From Bacteroidota bacterium (GTDB lineage: Bacteria; Spirochaetota; Spirochaetia; JABMQR01): DNA of 24,176 nucleotides. The stretch covers positions 1 through 24,176 of the forward strand of contig JABMQR010000042.1 of NCBI GenBank assembly GCA_013202335.1, given 5' to 3'. The notes under the pieces were generated by a model. The model was not told the DNA's origin. It worked only from the letters and a program-made list of their open reading frames with translations, and ran no database searches. Of the stretch, positions 7,771-16,647 are shown piece after piece. Numbering within the stretch: position 1 is the stretch's first letter; the number at the start of each line of letters is the position of its first letter. The translations under genes and the position numbers were made by a program.

Positions 7771-9213
7771 ATGAGAAGCTCAGCGTTACTTACTGATTTT
7801 TATGAACTTACCATGTCACAGGGGTGCTTTCTTGAAAAAAAGAATCCAGCTGTTGTTTTTGACATGTTTTACAGATCTCAACCATTTAATGGTGGTTTTG
7901 CAGTTTTCTGTGGTTTAAATGATCTAATTGATATTATTGAAAATTTCCATTTTTCTCAGGAGGATATTGCATATCTAAAATCTACCGATATGTTTAAGGA
8001 TGAATTTCTTAAATATCTCAGCACTTTCAAATTTATCGGCAGCATCTATTCTATGGATGAAGGTACCGTTATTTTTCCTGGTGAACCGCTGATCCGTGTG
8101 CACAGCAGTTTAATTGAGGCTCAATTAATTGAGAGCATCCTACTGAACACTATTAATTTTCAAACTTTGATTGCTACAAAAATGTCTCACGTATATCATG
8201 CTTCTAAATACGGAAAGGTACTTGAATTTGGTCTTCGAAGAGCTCAGGGAATAGATGGTGCTCTTTCAGCATCAAGAGCTGCTTTTATAGGAGGAGCTTT
8301 TGCTACATCAAACACACTTGCAGGGAAAAACTTTGGTATACCGGTAAACGGGACAATGGCACATTCCTGGGTAATGGCATTTGAATCAGAACTTGAATCA
8401 TTTCGTGTGTATGCCGATATTTATCCTGATACCTGCAGCTTGCTTATAGATACATATGACACTCTGGGTTCTGGAATTGAGAATGCTATCATTGTTGGGA
8501 AAGAGATGAAAGCAAAGGGAAAAGCAATCGGGGTTAGAATTGATAGCGGTGATCTAAGTTATCTAAGCAGAAACGTACGTGATCGTTTAGACCAGGCCGG
8601 ACTTCAAGATACAAAGATAATTGTTTCAAACGATTTAAATGAAGAAATAATTAACCTTTTAGTCTCTGACGGTGCACCAATTGATGTTTGGGGAATTGGA
8701 ACCCATCTGGTTACAGGTGGTAAACAGTCATCAATGAATGGAGTGTATAAATTAGCTGCAAAAATGGATGCCAATGGTTCTTTTGAACCTACCATGAAAG
8801 TTTCAAACACTTCAATTAAAACTACTGACCCTGGTATTAAGCAGGTATATCGTTTTTATGGCTCTGAAGGTAATGCACTGGCTGATCTTATTACTCTTGA
8901 TGGTGAGCCTATAGTCACAGGGGAAAGTTATACATTTCTTCATCCTTTTAGTGATACTGATGTCTTCATTCTTCATTCTGATGAATATACAGAAATAAAA
9001 CCTCTGTTAGAGCTTAAAATTAAAAATGGGAAAAGAATTGCTAAAAGTCCCACACTTGAAGCTATCCAAAAGAATGTTCAAATCGAACTAAAAACGCTTC
9101 ACAAGTCTTATAAACGTTTAATTAATCCACATGTATATAAAGTCTCCTTATCTCCTGGTTTAAAAGAGATTAAAAACTCCCTGATAAACAAGTTTAGGTA
9201 TAGAAAAGAGTAA
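7771..9213 (+). CDS. pncB: Nicotinate phosphoribosyltransferase
   Basis: A salvage enzyme making nicotinate mononucleotide from nicotinate, PRPP and ATP for NAD synthesis (480 residues). Landmarks are the N-terminal LLTDFYELTMSQG, EFGLRRAQGIDGALSASRAAFIGG at 152-175, and VNGTMAHSW with His198, the expected phosphorylated histidine. VRIDSGDLSYLSRNVR, IIVSNDLNE and DVWGIGTHLVTGGKQSSMNGVYKL form the phosphate-binding barrel. The C-terminal ~50 residues are basic, as in the long bacterial branch. The start is the only sensible ATG before LLTDFYELTM. Its ribosome-binding site is weak (GGGATG) and overlaps a possible GAAC-N4-GTTC repeat. It is convergent with the amidase gene, with 20 bases between stops and no terminator visible. 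Confidence 0.94.
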   Translation: MRSSALLTDFYELTMSQGCFLEKKNPAVVFDMFYRSQPFNGGFAVFCGLNDLIDIIENFHFSQEDIAYLKSTDMFKDEFLKYLSTFKFIGSIYSMDEGTVIFPGEPLIRVHSSLIEAQLIESILLNTINFQTLIATKMSHVYHASKYGKVLEFGLRRAQGIDGALSASRAAFIGGAFATSNTLAGKNFGIPVNGTMAHSWVMAFESELESFRVYADIYPDTCSLLIDTYDTLGSGIENAIIVGKEMKAKGKAIGVRIDSGDLSYLSRNVRDRLDQAGLQDTKIIVSNDLNEEIINLLVSDGAPIDVWGIGTHLVTGGKQSSMNGVYKLAAKMDANGSFEPTMKVSNTSIKTTDPGIKQVYRFYGSEGNALADLITLDGEPIVTGESYTFLHPFSDTDVFILHSDEYTEIKPLLELKIKNGKRIAKSPTLEAIQKNVQIELKTLHKSYKRLINPHVYKVSLSPGLKEIKNSLINKFRYRKE

Positions 9214-9233
9214 TAAGTATGGCTCTGTTGGAT

Positions 9234-10043
9234 TTAGTTTACCGTTTTCTCAATATACAGATTGATGCCTTCTACAATTGAAGTTGCTATCAAATTTTGA
9301 TAGGCAGGATCAATAAGACTAACCAATTCATCTTCAAATGACATAAAACCCGTTTCAATGAGAGCTGAAGGCATATATGTCTGTTTTAGTACATAAAATG
9401 CTGACTCTTTTATACCCCTGTTTCGGGTATCCTCACCTATCCCATTAGCAAGAGCTGTCTGGATACTTTCAGCTAAAAAGGAATCAGCTTTATCCAATTC
9501 TCTATTTAATGAATTATTTGTTATATCAACGAATTTTAAAATGGAGGACTCATTAATTTCAGATGAATAAAAATCATGAGTTATGTAAGGATAAAGCTTC
9601 CATACCTCAAACCCAAAGGCATTGATACCAGGTGCAGTATTTGCATGTATAGAGATAAAAATCTTACTGGTTCCCACTGCAATTTCAAGAGTATTTGCAT
9701 ACTGAGCTCTCTCCCAAAGAGAGATACTGGAATCATCGCTTCGTGTCTTAACAATAAGTATTTCAGGAAACTGCTCTGCTAAAATAGCAGCAACTCTATT
9801 GGCAATGGCTAAATTAATATCTTTCTCATAATAAACAGTCTGTATACCATCACTTGATATTTCTGAAACGGCACCTGGATCATCACCTCCATGTCCGGCA
9901 TCAATAATAATTGCACCCGTTGGCTGCATAAAAAAAGAGCCTGCTGTGAGTGTTGATATTAATAGCATGTTTAGATTAAGAATAATGATTACTGCCTTAA
10001 CTACAAAAGAATTCTTTTGATTACAGGTGTGATTTATAAACAT
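9234..10043 (-). CDS. N-acetylmuramoyl-L-alanine amidase (Amidase_3)
   Basis: A zinc amidase cleaving the bond between muramic acid and the stem peptide. The N-terminal stretch at about residues 14-38 is hydrophobic and acts as a signal anchor or uncleaved signal, so the enzyme works outside the inner membrane. Metal ligands are His51 (IIDAGHGG), Glu73 (YEKDINLA) and His133 (ISIHAN), and the catalytic Glu230 lies in ALIETGFMS. The order and spacing are those of the AmiA/AmiC and CwlM family. Total length is 269 residues with no SPOR, LysM or AMIN domain. The ATG shares a base with the stop of the upstream gene (TAATG), so it is translationally coupled to the glycosyltransferase-like gene. Roles in daughter-cell separation or wall turnover are likely; the specific paralogue cannot be named. 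Confidence 0.9.
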   Translation of the reverse strand: MFINHTCNQKNSFVVKAVIIILNLNMLLISTLTAGSFFMQPTGAIIIDAGHGGDDPGAVSEISSDGIQTVYYEKDINLAIANRVAAILAEQFPEILIVKTRSDDSSISLWERAQYANTLEIAVGTSKIFISIHANTAPGINAFGFEVWKLYPYITHDFYSSEINESSILKFVDITNNSLNRELDKADSFLAESIQTALANGIGEDTRNRGIKESAFYVLKQTYMPSALIETGFMSFEDELVSLIDPAYQNLIATSIVEGINLYIEKTVN

Positions 10044-10954
10044 TATTGAATTTCCTCAGCAGGTGGTTCCCAATTTTCAATTATTGTAAATAAATCTTTT
10101 TTTGCCCAATGATGCAGTTCCTTAATTTCACTCTTCTCTATTCTGCTTAGTAATTTTCTGAAAGCAAAACTTTTTTTAAAAACAAACTTATCATGAGAAT
10201 TAAAACGGAAACTTGCATTACGTTTCTGAAACATTTCATACTCTTTTCCAGCAGTTATATCGAGATATGGAGCTGCAGAATTATATGTACAGGAAAATCC
10301 ATTACAGCTGAGAATCCTGTTCTCACTTAACCAGTTTCTTACACCAAAATCAGCAAGCTGCCAGTACGGCAGAGTAAAATCTTCATTGAATCCACGTAAT
10401 CTTTGAAAAGACACACGATTATAGATTCCACAAAAATCGGTGGGAAAAAAGTTTTCTGTCATATCCATAAAGGGAAGAAATGAAAGAGTCACAAACTCTG
10501 AATCATCAAATGCAGGGACATTTATTGTTGGGATCAGCTCCTGAGAGCTATATAAAAGAGGTGAAGCACATACTGTTTTATGCATATTCAGCCACTTGAT
10601 GAGCTGAGGTTCCATTCCTGAGGAGATTTCCATGTCATCCCAAAACAAACAAAAATAGTTAGTCGTTAATTCTCTGGAAGCAGCATTTATTTTCATTCCG
10701 GGAGTCGGTGCTCCGGAAAACACTAAGAACTTTATCCATGGATAAGTTTTTATGAGATATTCTATACTACCCTCACCCTCTACTTCAGACTCTTCAATAA
10801 TATACAGACATTCAAAAAGCCTGTAAGGAATCAATTTTTCGAGTGAATACTCAATACCAAATTTCCCTTTTCGATGCAGCATAGCTATAGTGATCTCACC
10901 AATTTGCGGGTTCTGGTAGTTTTGGGCTAATCTTACGGTATATATTTCTCTCAT
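10043..10954 (-). CDS. Putative GT-A-type glycosyltransferase (unassigned family)
   Basis: I do not recognise this gene with certainty. The protein (303 residues from ATG 10954) shows a GT2-like layout. An early beta strand ITIAMLHRKG is followed by FSGAPTPGMKINAASREL, then LFWDDME with Asp106 and Asp107 as a DXD-like metal/nucleotide site. A later GFNEDFTLPYWQLADFGVRNWL (188-209) resembles the acceptor-binding segment of GT-A enzymes. No signal peptide or membrane segment is seen, so it is probably cytoplasmic. A TTG 36 bases upstream (10990) would overlap the end of proB; ATG 10954 is preferred although both have weak ribosome-binding sites. It lies between proB and a wall amidase and overlaps the latter by one base, so an envelope-glycan role is the simplest guess. 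Confidence 0.6.
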   Translation of the reverse strand: MREIYTVRLAQNYQNPQIGEITIAMLHRKGKFGIEYSLEKLIPYRLFECLYIIEESEVEGEGSIEYLIKTYPWIKFLVFSGAPTPGMKINAASRELTTNYFCLFWDDMEISSGMEPQLIKWLNMHKTVCASPLLYSSQELIPTINVPAFDDSEFVTLSFLPFMDMTENFFPTDFCGIYNRVSFQRLRGFNEDFTLPYWQLADFGVRNWLSENRILSCNGFSCTYNSAAPYLDITAGKEYEMFQKRNASFRFNSHDKFVFKKSFAFRKLLSRIEKSEIKELHHWAKKDLFTIIENWEPPAEEIQ

Positions 10955-10976
10955 AACTTTTTTGTTTGTCCTGTTA

Positions 10977-12077
10977 CTATAAAAATACAATATCTTCAGG
11001 TCTGGCTATTAATGCCCTTCTTGCACTGCCGATTTTATCCCGAACATCACTGCTATGATAGCCTACAATTCTTCTTATCTCTTCACTATTACAAGATGTA
11101 ACAGCTTTTGCAACATTATTAATCATCACAACCGTTCCGCGTTCAAAAACACCCTCTACACGGATTACTCCAACCGGCAGTAAGCTTTTTTTATTTCTTA
11201 AAGCATCAACTGCTCCTTCGTCAATAAAAATCGTTCCTGATGGTTGTGTATGCATAATCCAGCGGATTCTTTGAGGAATCTTATCCTTTGGAGCAAAATA
11301 AGTACCTAAAGGCTCACCTTGAAGAAGTCGTACCAAAATATTACTTTCTCTACCATCTGCAATAATACTTGCACATCCGGCACTTGCTGCTATTTCTGCA
11401 GCAGTCAATTTTGTTTTCATTCCCCCCGTTGAAAAGGTACTCCCTGACACTGTACCTGCCCATGATTTTACTTCATCATCAATATCTTCAATATAAGGGA
11501 TGCGGACGGCACCACTATTCTTGGCAGGATCTTTATCATATAAACCATCTATATCAGTAAGAATAATTAATAAATCTGAATCTGTTTTACTTGCAATAAG
11601 TGCACTTAAAGTATCATTGTCTCCAAATGCAGTACCAATTTCTGCAGTAGAGACACTGTCATTTTCATTAAAAATCGGAACAGTCCCCAATTCCAACAAA
11701 GTTTCTACCGCATTTTTCAAGTTAATAAAACTCATTCTATTATTCAGGACTTCTCTTGTTAAAAGAATTTGTGAAATAATAATTCCCATATCCTGAAATA
11801 ATTCACGATAATACTGCATCAAGATAGGTTGTCCAATTGATGCACAAGCCTGCCGCATCGGTATTGACTGAACCCTCTCTGTTATTCCAAGTTCTCCTGC
11901 TCCCAACCCTATAGCACCTGAGCTAACCAACAAAACCTGAAATCCCATTTTCTGGAGAGAATAAATCTGAGCTGTAATATCTTTAAGAAAATCAATATTG
12001 ATTCCGGATTCTTTGCTAAGGAGATTCGTACCTATTTTTATTATTACCCTTTTTATTAATTCAGTATTACGGTGCAC
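10977..12077 (-). CDS. proB: Glutamate 5-kinase with PUA domain
   Basis: The first enzyme of proline synthesis, phosphorylating the gamma-carboxyl of glutamate (366 residues). The amino-acid-kinase domain contains VIIKIGTNLL with Lys14, LLVSSGAIGLGAGELG, FNENDSVSTAEIGTAFGDNDTLSA, and the ATP-site TDIDGLYDKDP. STGGMKTKLTAAEIA follows. A C-terminal PUA domain (about residues 278-360, SGTIFIDEGAVDALRNKKSLLPVGV) makes it the full-length E. coli-like form. The start is GTG with AGGAG six bases upstream; that site lies inside the last codons of proA, and only three bases separate the two genes. It is normally feedback-inhibited by proline, which the sequence alone cannot show. Confidence 0.95.
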   Translation of the reverse strand: MHRNTELIKRVIIKIGTNLLSKESGINIDFLKDITAQIYSLQKMGFQVLLVSSGAIGLGAGELGITERVQSIPMRQACASIGQPILMQYYRELFQDMGIIISQILLTREVLNNRMSFINLKNAVETLLELGTVPIFNENDSVSTAEIGTAFGDNDTLSALIASKTDSDLLIILTDIDGLYDKDPAKNSGAVRIPYIEDIDDEVKSWAGTVSGSTFSTGGMKTKLTAAEIAASAGCASIIADGRESNILVRLLQGEPLGTYFAPKDKIPQRIRWIMHTQPSGTIFIDEGAVDALRNKKSLLPVGVIRVEGVFERGTVVMINNVAKAVTSCNSEEIRRIVGYHSSDVRDKIGSARRALIARPEDIVFL

Positions 12078-12080
12078 ACG

Positions 12081-13385
12081 CTACTCCTGTGCCAAATTTT
12101 TGTGTGTAAACTGGCGACTTCCTTCTCCTGTATAATCGGCCACAATTTGTCCATTTCCATATATTTTCCACTTATAGCTCATCAAACCATCGAGTCCCAC
12201 AGGACCGCGCGCATGTATTTTCAGGGTACTAATACCCACCTCCGCACCTAATCCATAACGATACCCATCTGCAAATCTTGTACTGCAGTTCCATAAAACA
12301 TCTGCAGAATCGACAGTATTCATAAAATATTCCGCTGTTTGAATCGATTCAGTAAGGATTGAATCAGTATGACCTGATCCATAGGTATGAATATGCAAAA
12401 TGGCGGCATCAATTGAGTCAACGATCTTAATAGAGAGAATCAGATCCAGATATTCAGTTTTCCAATCCAACTCAACAGCTGGTTTACAATGTATCAACGC
12501 CCTGCTCTCTTCATCACCGCGAACTTCAACTCCTTCATGTTTAAGTGCAGTCATAAGTTCTGGTAAAAATTTAGCAGCTATATCACTGTGAACTAAAAGT
12601 GTCTCCAGAGCATTACATACAGCCGGATACTGACATTTTGAATCAACAATCACCCTAACTGATTTTTCAATATCTGCATCAAAGTGAACATAACTATGGC
12701 ATATTCCCTCAGCATGTCCCAACACAGGAATTGTAGTATTACTCATAATATATTTAACAAATTCATTTGAGCCACGTGGAATAAGCAGATCAATAAATTC
12801 ATCAAGTTCCAGCATCTCCTTTACCTGCTCACGGGTTTCCAATAGATAAATCCACTTGGATCCAACCGTGGCAAAAGTGAACTCATCAGATACATCACTT
12901 ATTATCTCTGCCAATTTTCTATTTGTCTCAGCTGCCTCTGACCCGCCTTTTAAAACAATACAATTTGCACTTTTAAGGCACAGGGCGGCAATTTGTATCA
13001 GAGCATCCGGACGGGATTCAAAAATCATACCAATAACACCAATTGAGCAGCTTTCACGTTTCAGGATTAACCCTTCGTCCAGTTCCCTGGCCTCAAGTAC
13101 TCTACCCTTAGGATCAGGCAGCAAAATAATTTGTTTTATCCCATCAACTACCGATGTGAGCTTTTCTTCATTAAAATAGAGTCTTTTTATGAGTGGTTTC
13201 GAAATTAACTTTTTTTCTGCCTTTTCAATATCCCGTTGATTAGCTGCAAATATCTCTGCTTTTCTTTCAATCAGTTTAAGAGTTAGTGCTTCAAGGACTT
13301 TATTCCGTTCTGATTCAGTTGTCACAGCAATTTTTTTATGTGCTTGTTTAAGCGTTTGCAAATCAATTTTGAGATTAGCATTCAT
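12081..13385 (-). CDS. proA: Glutamate-5-semialdehyde dehydrogenase (gamma-glutamyl phosphate reductase)
   Basis: The second proline enzyme, reducing glutamyl phosphate with NADPH and working with ProB (434 residues). It has an aldehyde-dehydrogenase-like fold. Landmarks are GVIGMIFESRPDALIQIAAL near 116-135, KGGSEAAETNR at 146-156, LLIPRGSNEFVKYI at 200-213, the catalytic cysteine region KCQYPAVCNALETLLVH with Cys257, and GLGAEVGISTLKIHARGPVGLDGL near the C-terminus. It is first in a minus-strand unit, so the order proA-proB is reversed compared with the usual proBA operon. AAGGA ten bases before ATG is the ribosome-binding site. Its promoter must lie in the 248-bp divergent spacer. Confidence 0.95.
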   Translation of the reverse strand: MNANLKIDLQTLKQAHKKIAVTTESERNKVLEALTLKLIERKAEIFAANQRDIEKAEKKLISKPLIKRLYFNEEKLTSVVDGIKQIILLPDPKGRVLEARELDEGLILKRESCSIGVIGMIFESRPDALIQIAALCLKSANCIVLKGGSEAAETNRKLAEIISDVSDEFTFATVGSKWIYLLETREQVKEMLELDEFIDLLIPRGSNEFVKYIMSNTTIPVLGHAEGICHSYVHFDADIEKSVRVIVDSKCQYPAVCNALETLLVHSDIAAKFLPELMTALKHEGVEVRGDEESRALIHCKPAVELDWKTEYLDLILSIKIVDSIDAAILHIHTYGSGHTDSILTESIQTAEYFMNTVDSADVLWNCSTRFADGYRYGLGAEVGISTLKIHARGPVGLDGLMSYKWKIYGNGQIVADYTGEGSRQFTHKNLAQE

Positions 13386-13451
13386 TACAACTATTCCTTA
13401 TTTCATGTAGTGTTCGCTTATTCTATTTATAAGACTATAGAATATAATGGT

Positions 13452-13494
13452 ATATATCGTTCAACAAATTCTGTTTTATCAATTCACGATATAT
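13452..13494. repeat. 9-bp inverted repeat in the proA / ABC-transporter spacer
   Basis: ATATATCGT (13452-13460) pairs perfectly with ACGATATAT (13486-13494) across a 25-base loop. A 10-bp palindrome, ATGAATTCAT (13493-13502), abuts it. It lies between the proA start and the plus-strand transporter, where the proA promoter must be. No T-run follows, so it is not a terminator. It may be an operator, but AT-rich sequence makes chance repeats more likely. Confidence 0.4.
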
Positions 13495-13565
13495 GAATTC
13501 ATCTAAGCCTACAAGTTATTATCTGTTTTTTCAATGTTAATTAGTATTTTTAGCGTATTTCAAAC

Positions 13566-13597
13566 TTACCATTGTATTATTGCATACATAATGGTAA
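13566..13597. promoter_or_regulatory. Palindromic operator-like site overlapping the transporter promoter
   Basis: TTACCATT (13566-13573) and AATGGTAA (13590-13597) are perfect inverted arms centred 52 bases before the transporter ATG. Nested inside are TGTAT and ATACA around TATTGC. CATAAT at 13587-13592 is a 5/6 match to a -10 box and falls within the right half, so a bound protein would block RNA polymerase. The -35 region is poor. The arms do not match the Fur or NikR consensus I know. I call it an unassigned operator, perhaps metal- or cofactor-responsive given the operon it faces. Confidence 0.55.
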
Positions 13598-13633
13598 TGT
13601 ACTAAAAAAATTATTATTAGAAAGGAAAACAAA

Positions 13634-14812
13634 ATGAAAAAACATTCATTGCATACCCTGTACTTCATATCCGGAATTTTTCTACTAGTATCTGTAATGC
13701 TAATTTCCTCATGCTCATCAGCTGAAACTAATGAAAATGTAAATTCTGCAAAAAGTAACACACAAACACTGGGCATCCTGGAAGCAGACGAATCTGAAAA
13801 TAAACCAATGTATCAGGCAGTAGATTCTTTGGGAAGAATTGTATCTCTAACAGAAAAACCTGGATCAATTATTATTGCTGGAAAAGCAACAATGATTGCA
13901 GCTGATGCGCTAACCCTGTTTCAGGATTATAGATCACAAATTTCAGCAATAGGATTAACTAATCAAGGTTTGGGAGACTTTTATGCTCTTTTATTACCTG
14001 ATCTTCCTCTTACAGAACGTCTCCCACATACGGTAAGTGCTGAAGAAATTGCTGGACTTAAACCAGATTTGGTAATTATTAAAGATCGTAATTACTCCTC
14101 ATTGGGTGAAACATTGGATAATTTAGGATATCCGGTATTTTCTGTGTATTTGGAGAACGTTGATGATTATTTACATGAAATTCAGGAACTTGGAAAACTT
14201 CTCAATCAAAAAAGTCGTGCAGATGAAATCAGACTGGCTTATTCTACCAGACTTACGCTTATAAGAGAGAGTCTTTCCTCCCTTAAAGAGATGCAAAGAG
14301 AGAATGTTCTTTTACTATACACAACAATAACAGACGGGATAACCTCTTTTCAGGTTCCGCCGGAATCATGGATACAAACATATATGGTAGAAGAAGCTGG
14401 TGCAAATCCAGTTTGGATAGGAGCTGCAGGTTCTAATAATTGGCAGAAAATTAGTTTTGAGCAAATTTCCCAATGGAATCCAGATAGAATTTATATTATA
14501 AGCTATAAAACACCAACCAATCTATTTATGGAAGAAATAAAAAGTTCACCTCTTTGGCAGGATTTAACCGCCTATCAAAACAATCAAATAAAATCATTCC
14601 CGGCAGATTTTCATAACTGGGCCCAACCTGATACCCGATGGATCCTGGGTTTACAATGGCTTTCAAGGGATTTACACCCGGAAATCTTCAGTAAGGTTGA
14701 TATAGAAAAAGAAATAGTATCTTTTTACGATGATTTTTATGGTATTTCTGAAACATCTTTTATGTATACTATTCTCGATCGTTATCGTAAATCGTTAATT
14801 ACCATAGAATAA
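13634..14812 (+). CDS. ABC-transporter substrate-binding lipoprotein (BtuF/FecB class)
   Basis: A secreted lipoprotein (392 residues). A basic start and hydrophobic stretch end in LISSC, with Cys27 as the lipidated residue, followed by a Ser/Asn/Glu-rich linker to about residue 55. The mature domain fits the cluster A-II (helical-backbone) binding proteins: DSLGRIVSL, TVSAEEIAGLKPDLVIIKD, FEQISQWNPDRIYIISY, and a C-terminal WAQPDTRWILGLQWLSRDLHPEIF segment. Such proteins bind iron-siderophore, haem, cobalamin, or molybdate/tungstate, and the sequence does not decide which. AAAGGAAAA is the ribosome-binding site. The stop overlaps the permease ATG (TAATG). A palindromic operator lies upstream and no cobalamin riboswitch is seen. 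Confidence 0.9.
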   Translation: MKKHSLHTLYFISGIFLLVSVMLISSCSSAETNENVNSAKSNTQTLGILEADESENKPMYQAVDSLGRIVSLTEKPGSIIIAGKATMIAADALTLFQDYRSQISAIGLTNQGLGDFYALLLPDLPLTERLPHTVSAEEIAGLKPDLVIIKDRNYSSLGETLDNLGYPVFSVYLENVDDYLHEIQELGKLLNQKSRADEIRLAYSTRLTLIRESLSSLKEMQRENVLLLYTTITDGITSFQVPPESWIQTYMVEEAGANPVWIGAAGSNNWQKISFEQISQWNPDRIYIISYKTPTNLFMEEIKSSPLWQDLTAYQNNQIKSFPADFHNWAQPDTRWILGLQWLSRDLHPEIFSKVDIEKEIVSFYDDFYGISETSFMYTILDRYRKSLITIE

Positions 14813-15828
14813 TGATGTATAAAAAACAAGCAAAGAAACTAAAACCTGTTCATGTTATCCTTATACTTACAGTTGTAACAAGTATAGTAATAGTAATTTC
14901 CTTATTCACCGGGCGCTATCCAAAAGCAGGATTTTCGTTTCCAACAAATGTTTTAACCGATGATCTGGCTCTAAGAATAATCTGGATTATCAGGATTCCG
15001 CGAATTTTATCTGCACTGTTAATTGGTGCTGTTTTAGCATCATCAGGATATGTTTTTCAAATGCTTTTTGCAAATCCTCTGGTTGAACCTGGTTTTCTCG
15101 GTGTTTCCCAGGGAGCTGCATTCGGAGCAGCCGGTAGTATCCTTATATTTGGTTATATTCCTATTCTTATACAAATCAGCTCAGCATTATTTGCAGTTAT
15201 TGGCCTGATCCTCTCCTTTTCCCTTGCATCAAAATTCCATTTTGGTGGATGGATACTTAGGTTAATTCTTGCCGGTATTGCAGTCTCAGCACTCTTCTCT
15301 TCAGGTCTGGGACTTTTAAAATATACTGCAGATCCGATGAGCGAATTACAGGATATTACTTTCTGGCTCCTTGGTGGATTATGGGATGCAGACTGGAATA
15401 ATTTATTGTCTATTATGCTTGTCTGCATAATCAGTTTAACTATACTGTACTTGTATCGATGGCGTCTAAATGTGCTTTCTCTGGATGACAGATCAGCACA
15501 TGCTGCCGGAATTTCACCGGTATTTGAGAAGCGTTTGCTGTTACTTGTTGCGACGGCCGGAACTGCTGCTGCAATATCAGTCTCAGGTCTTGTAGGATGG
15601 GTGGGTTTAATCGTCCCTCATTTGGCAAGGAAACTTGTAGGATCCGACTCCCGGTTTGCCTTACCTGTATCAATGATTTTAGGTGCACTATATTTACTTA
15701 TTTGTGATACCGTTGGAAGGTCTTTATTAGCCGGTGAACTGCCTCTGGGTATTCTTACCAGTATTGGCGGTGCCCTGCTTTTTATTATTTTACTGACATC
15801 AAGAAAAAGTCTGGGGAAAACTATATGA
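14812..15828 (+). CDS. FecCD/BtuC-family ABC permease
   Basis: A polytopic inner-membrane permease (338 residues) with roughly nine to ten hydrophobic helices. FecCD signatures are IIRIPRILSALLIGAVLASSGYVFQMLFANPLVEPGFLGVSQGAAFGAA-like sequence at about residues 61-105 (shown here only in outline), WLLGGLWDADW near the middle, DRSAHAAGISP (the coupling-helix region) and SGLVGWVGLIVPHLARKLVGSDSR. It functions as a homodimer with the ATPase encoded next. It starts by a TAATG overlap with the binding protein; a second ATG three bases on is equally possible. The stop overlaps the ATPase start by four bases (ATGA), so the three proteins are made in a coupled fashion. Confidence 0.93.
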   Translation: MMYKKQAKKLKPVHVILILTVVTSIVIVISLFTGRYPKAGFSFPTNVLTDDLALRIIWIIRIPRILSALLIGAVLASSGYVFQMLFANPLVEPGFLGVSQGAAFGAAGSILIFGYIPILIQISSALFAVIGLILSFSLASKFHFGGWILRLILAGIAVSALFSSGLGLLKYTADPMSELQDITFWLLGGLWDADWNNLLSIMLVCIISLTILYLYRWRLNVLSLDDRSAHAAGISPVFEKRLLLLVATAGTAAAISVSGLVGWVGLIVPHLARKLVGSDSRFALPVSMILGALYLLICDTVGRSLLAGELPLGILTSIGGALLFIILLTSRKSLGKTI

Positions 15829-16607
15829 TGGAAAATATATTTATCCTTGAAAAGATTAAATATACGTATCAAGACTCTGCAAAAACAGTTCTCCACGACA
15901 TATCATTACAAATTCCAAAAGGTTTAATAACCTCTCTTCTGGGACCAAATGGTTCCGGAAAAACAACATTAATAGATATTCTTCTGGGATGGAAAAAACC
16001 AAATACGGGAACAGTACTGGTTAAAGGAAAAAACTTATCCACTTACTCTCGCCGGGAAAGGAGCAAACTTATTAGTCTTGTCCCACAAAATGAACCTCTG
16101 CAATTTGCTTTTACGCTTTTGGATTATGTACTTTTCGGACGGGCTCCCTACCTTCCACAACTTGGTTTACCCGGGAAAAAAGATATTGAAATAGCATACG
16201 AAGCACTTGAAACTGTGGGACTTCAGGATTTACACACTCGAAGTATTACTTCCTTAAGCGGTGGCGAACGTCAGCTGATAATGCTTGCAAGATCTCTTGC
16301 CCAACAACCTGAAATTCTCCTTCTGGATGAACCTACCAGCAGCCTTGATCCAGGGAATACAGAAAAAGTTTTAAATATTCTTCAGGGGCTTGGAAAGAGG
16401 GGGTTGACTATCCTTTATTCTACTCATGATCCATCCTCCGCGGCTTATATAGCTGATTACATTATTATGCTTCGTGAAGGAAGAAATTTTCTGGCAGATA
16501 AAGCAATAAATTTACTAACAGGTAAAAATCTAACAGATTTGTATGGGGCTAAACTGAAAGTGATCAATAAAAATGATTCAATTATTATTTATAGAGAATC
16601 AAATTAA
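15825..16607 (+). CDS. ABC-transporter ATP-binding protein (BtuD/FecE class)
   Basis: The cytoplasmic ATPase of the same importer (260 residues). It has Walker A GPNGSGKTT at 40-48, Q-loop Gln88 (VPQNE), signature LSGGERQ at 144-150, Walker B LLLDEP with Glu169, D-loop SSLD, and switch His201 (STHD). YVLFGRAPYL after the Q-loop is typical of siderophore/cobalamin/molybdate-type importers. The last ~35 residues form a short unique tail. ATG 15825 overlaps the permease stop; ATG 15828 would remove one residue. No terminator follows before the next promoter region at 16608-16752. Confidence 0.95.
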   Translation: MMENIFILEKIKYTYQDSAKTVLHDISLQIPKGLITSLLGPNGSGKTTLIDILLGWKKPNTGTVLVKGKNLSTYSRRERSKLISLVPQNEPLQFAFTLLDYVLFGRAPYLPQLGLPGKKDIEIAYEALETVGLQDLHTRSITSLSGGERQLIMLARSLAQQPEILLLDEPTSSLDPGNTEKVLNILQGLGKRGLTILYSTHDPSSAAYIADYIIMLREGRNFLADKAINLLTGKNLTDLYGAKLKVINKNDSIIIYRESN

Positions 16608-16647
16608 AATATAATTTTTGTTTTATAGTTGCGTATTCAGATGATCC

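Noticed and set aside
10955..10990. TTG start of the GT-like protein overlapping proB.
   Set aside because: It is a rare start with no clear ribosome-binding site; ATG 10954 follows in frame.
13386..13633. Cobalamin riboswitch before the BtuF/FecB-class lipoprotein.
   Set aside because: No B12-box-like core or long structured leader is seen; the spacer is AT-rich and holds only inverted repeats.
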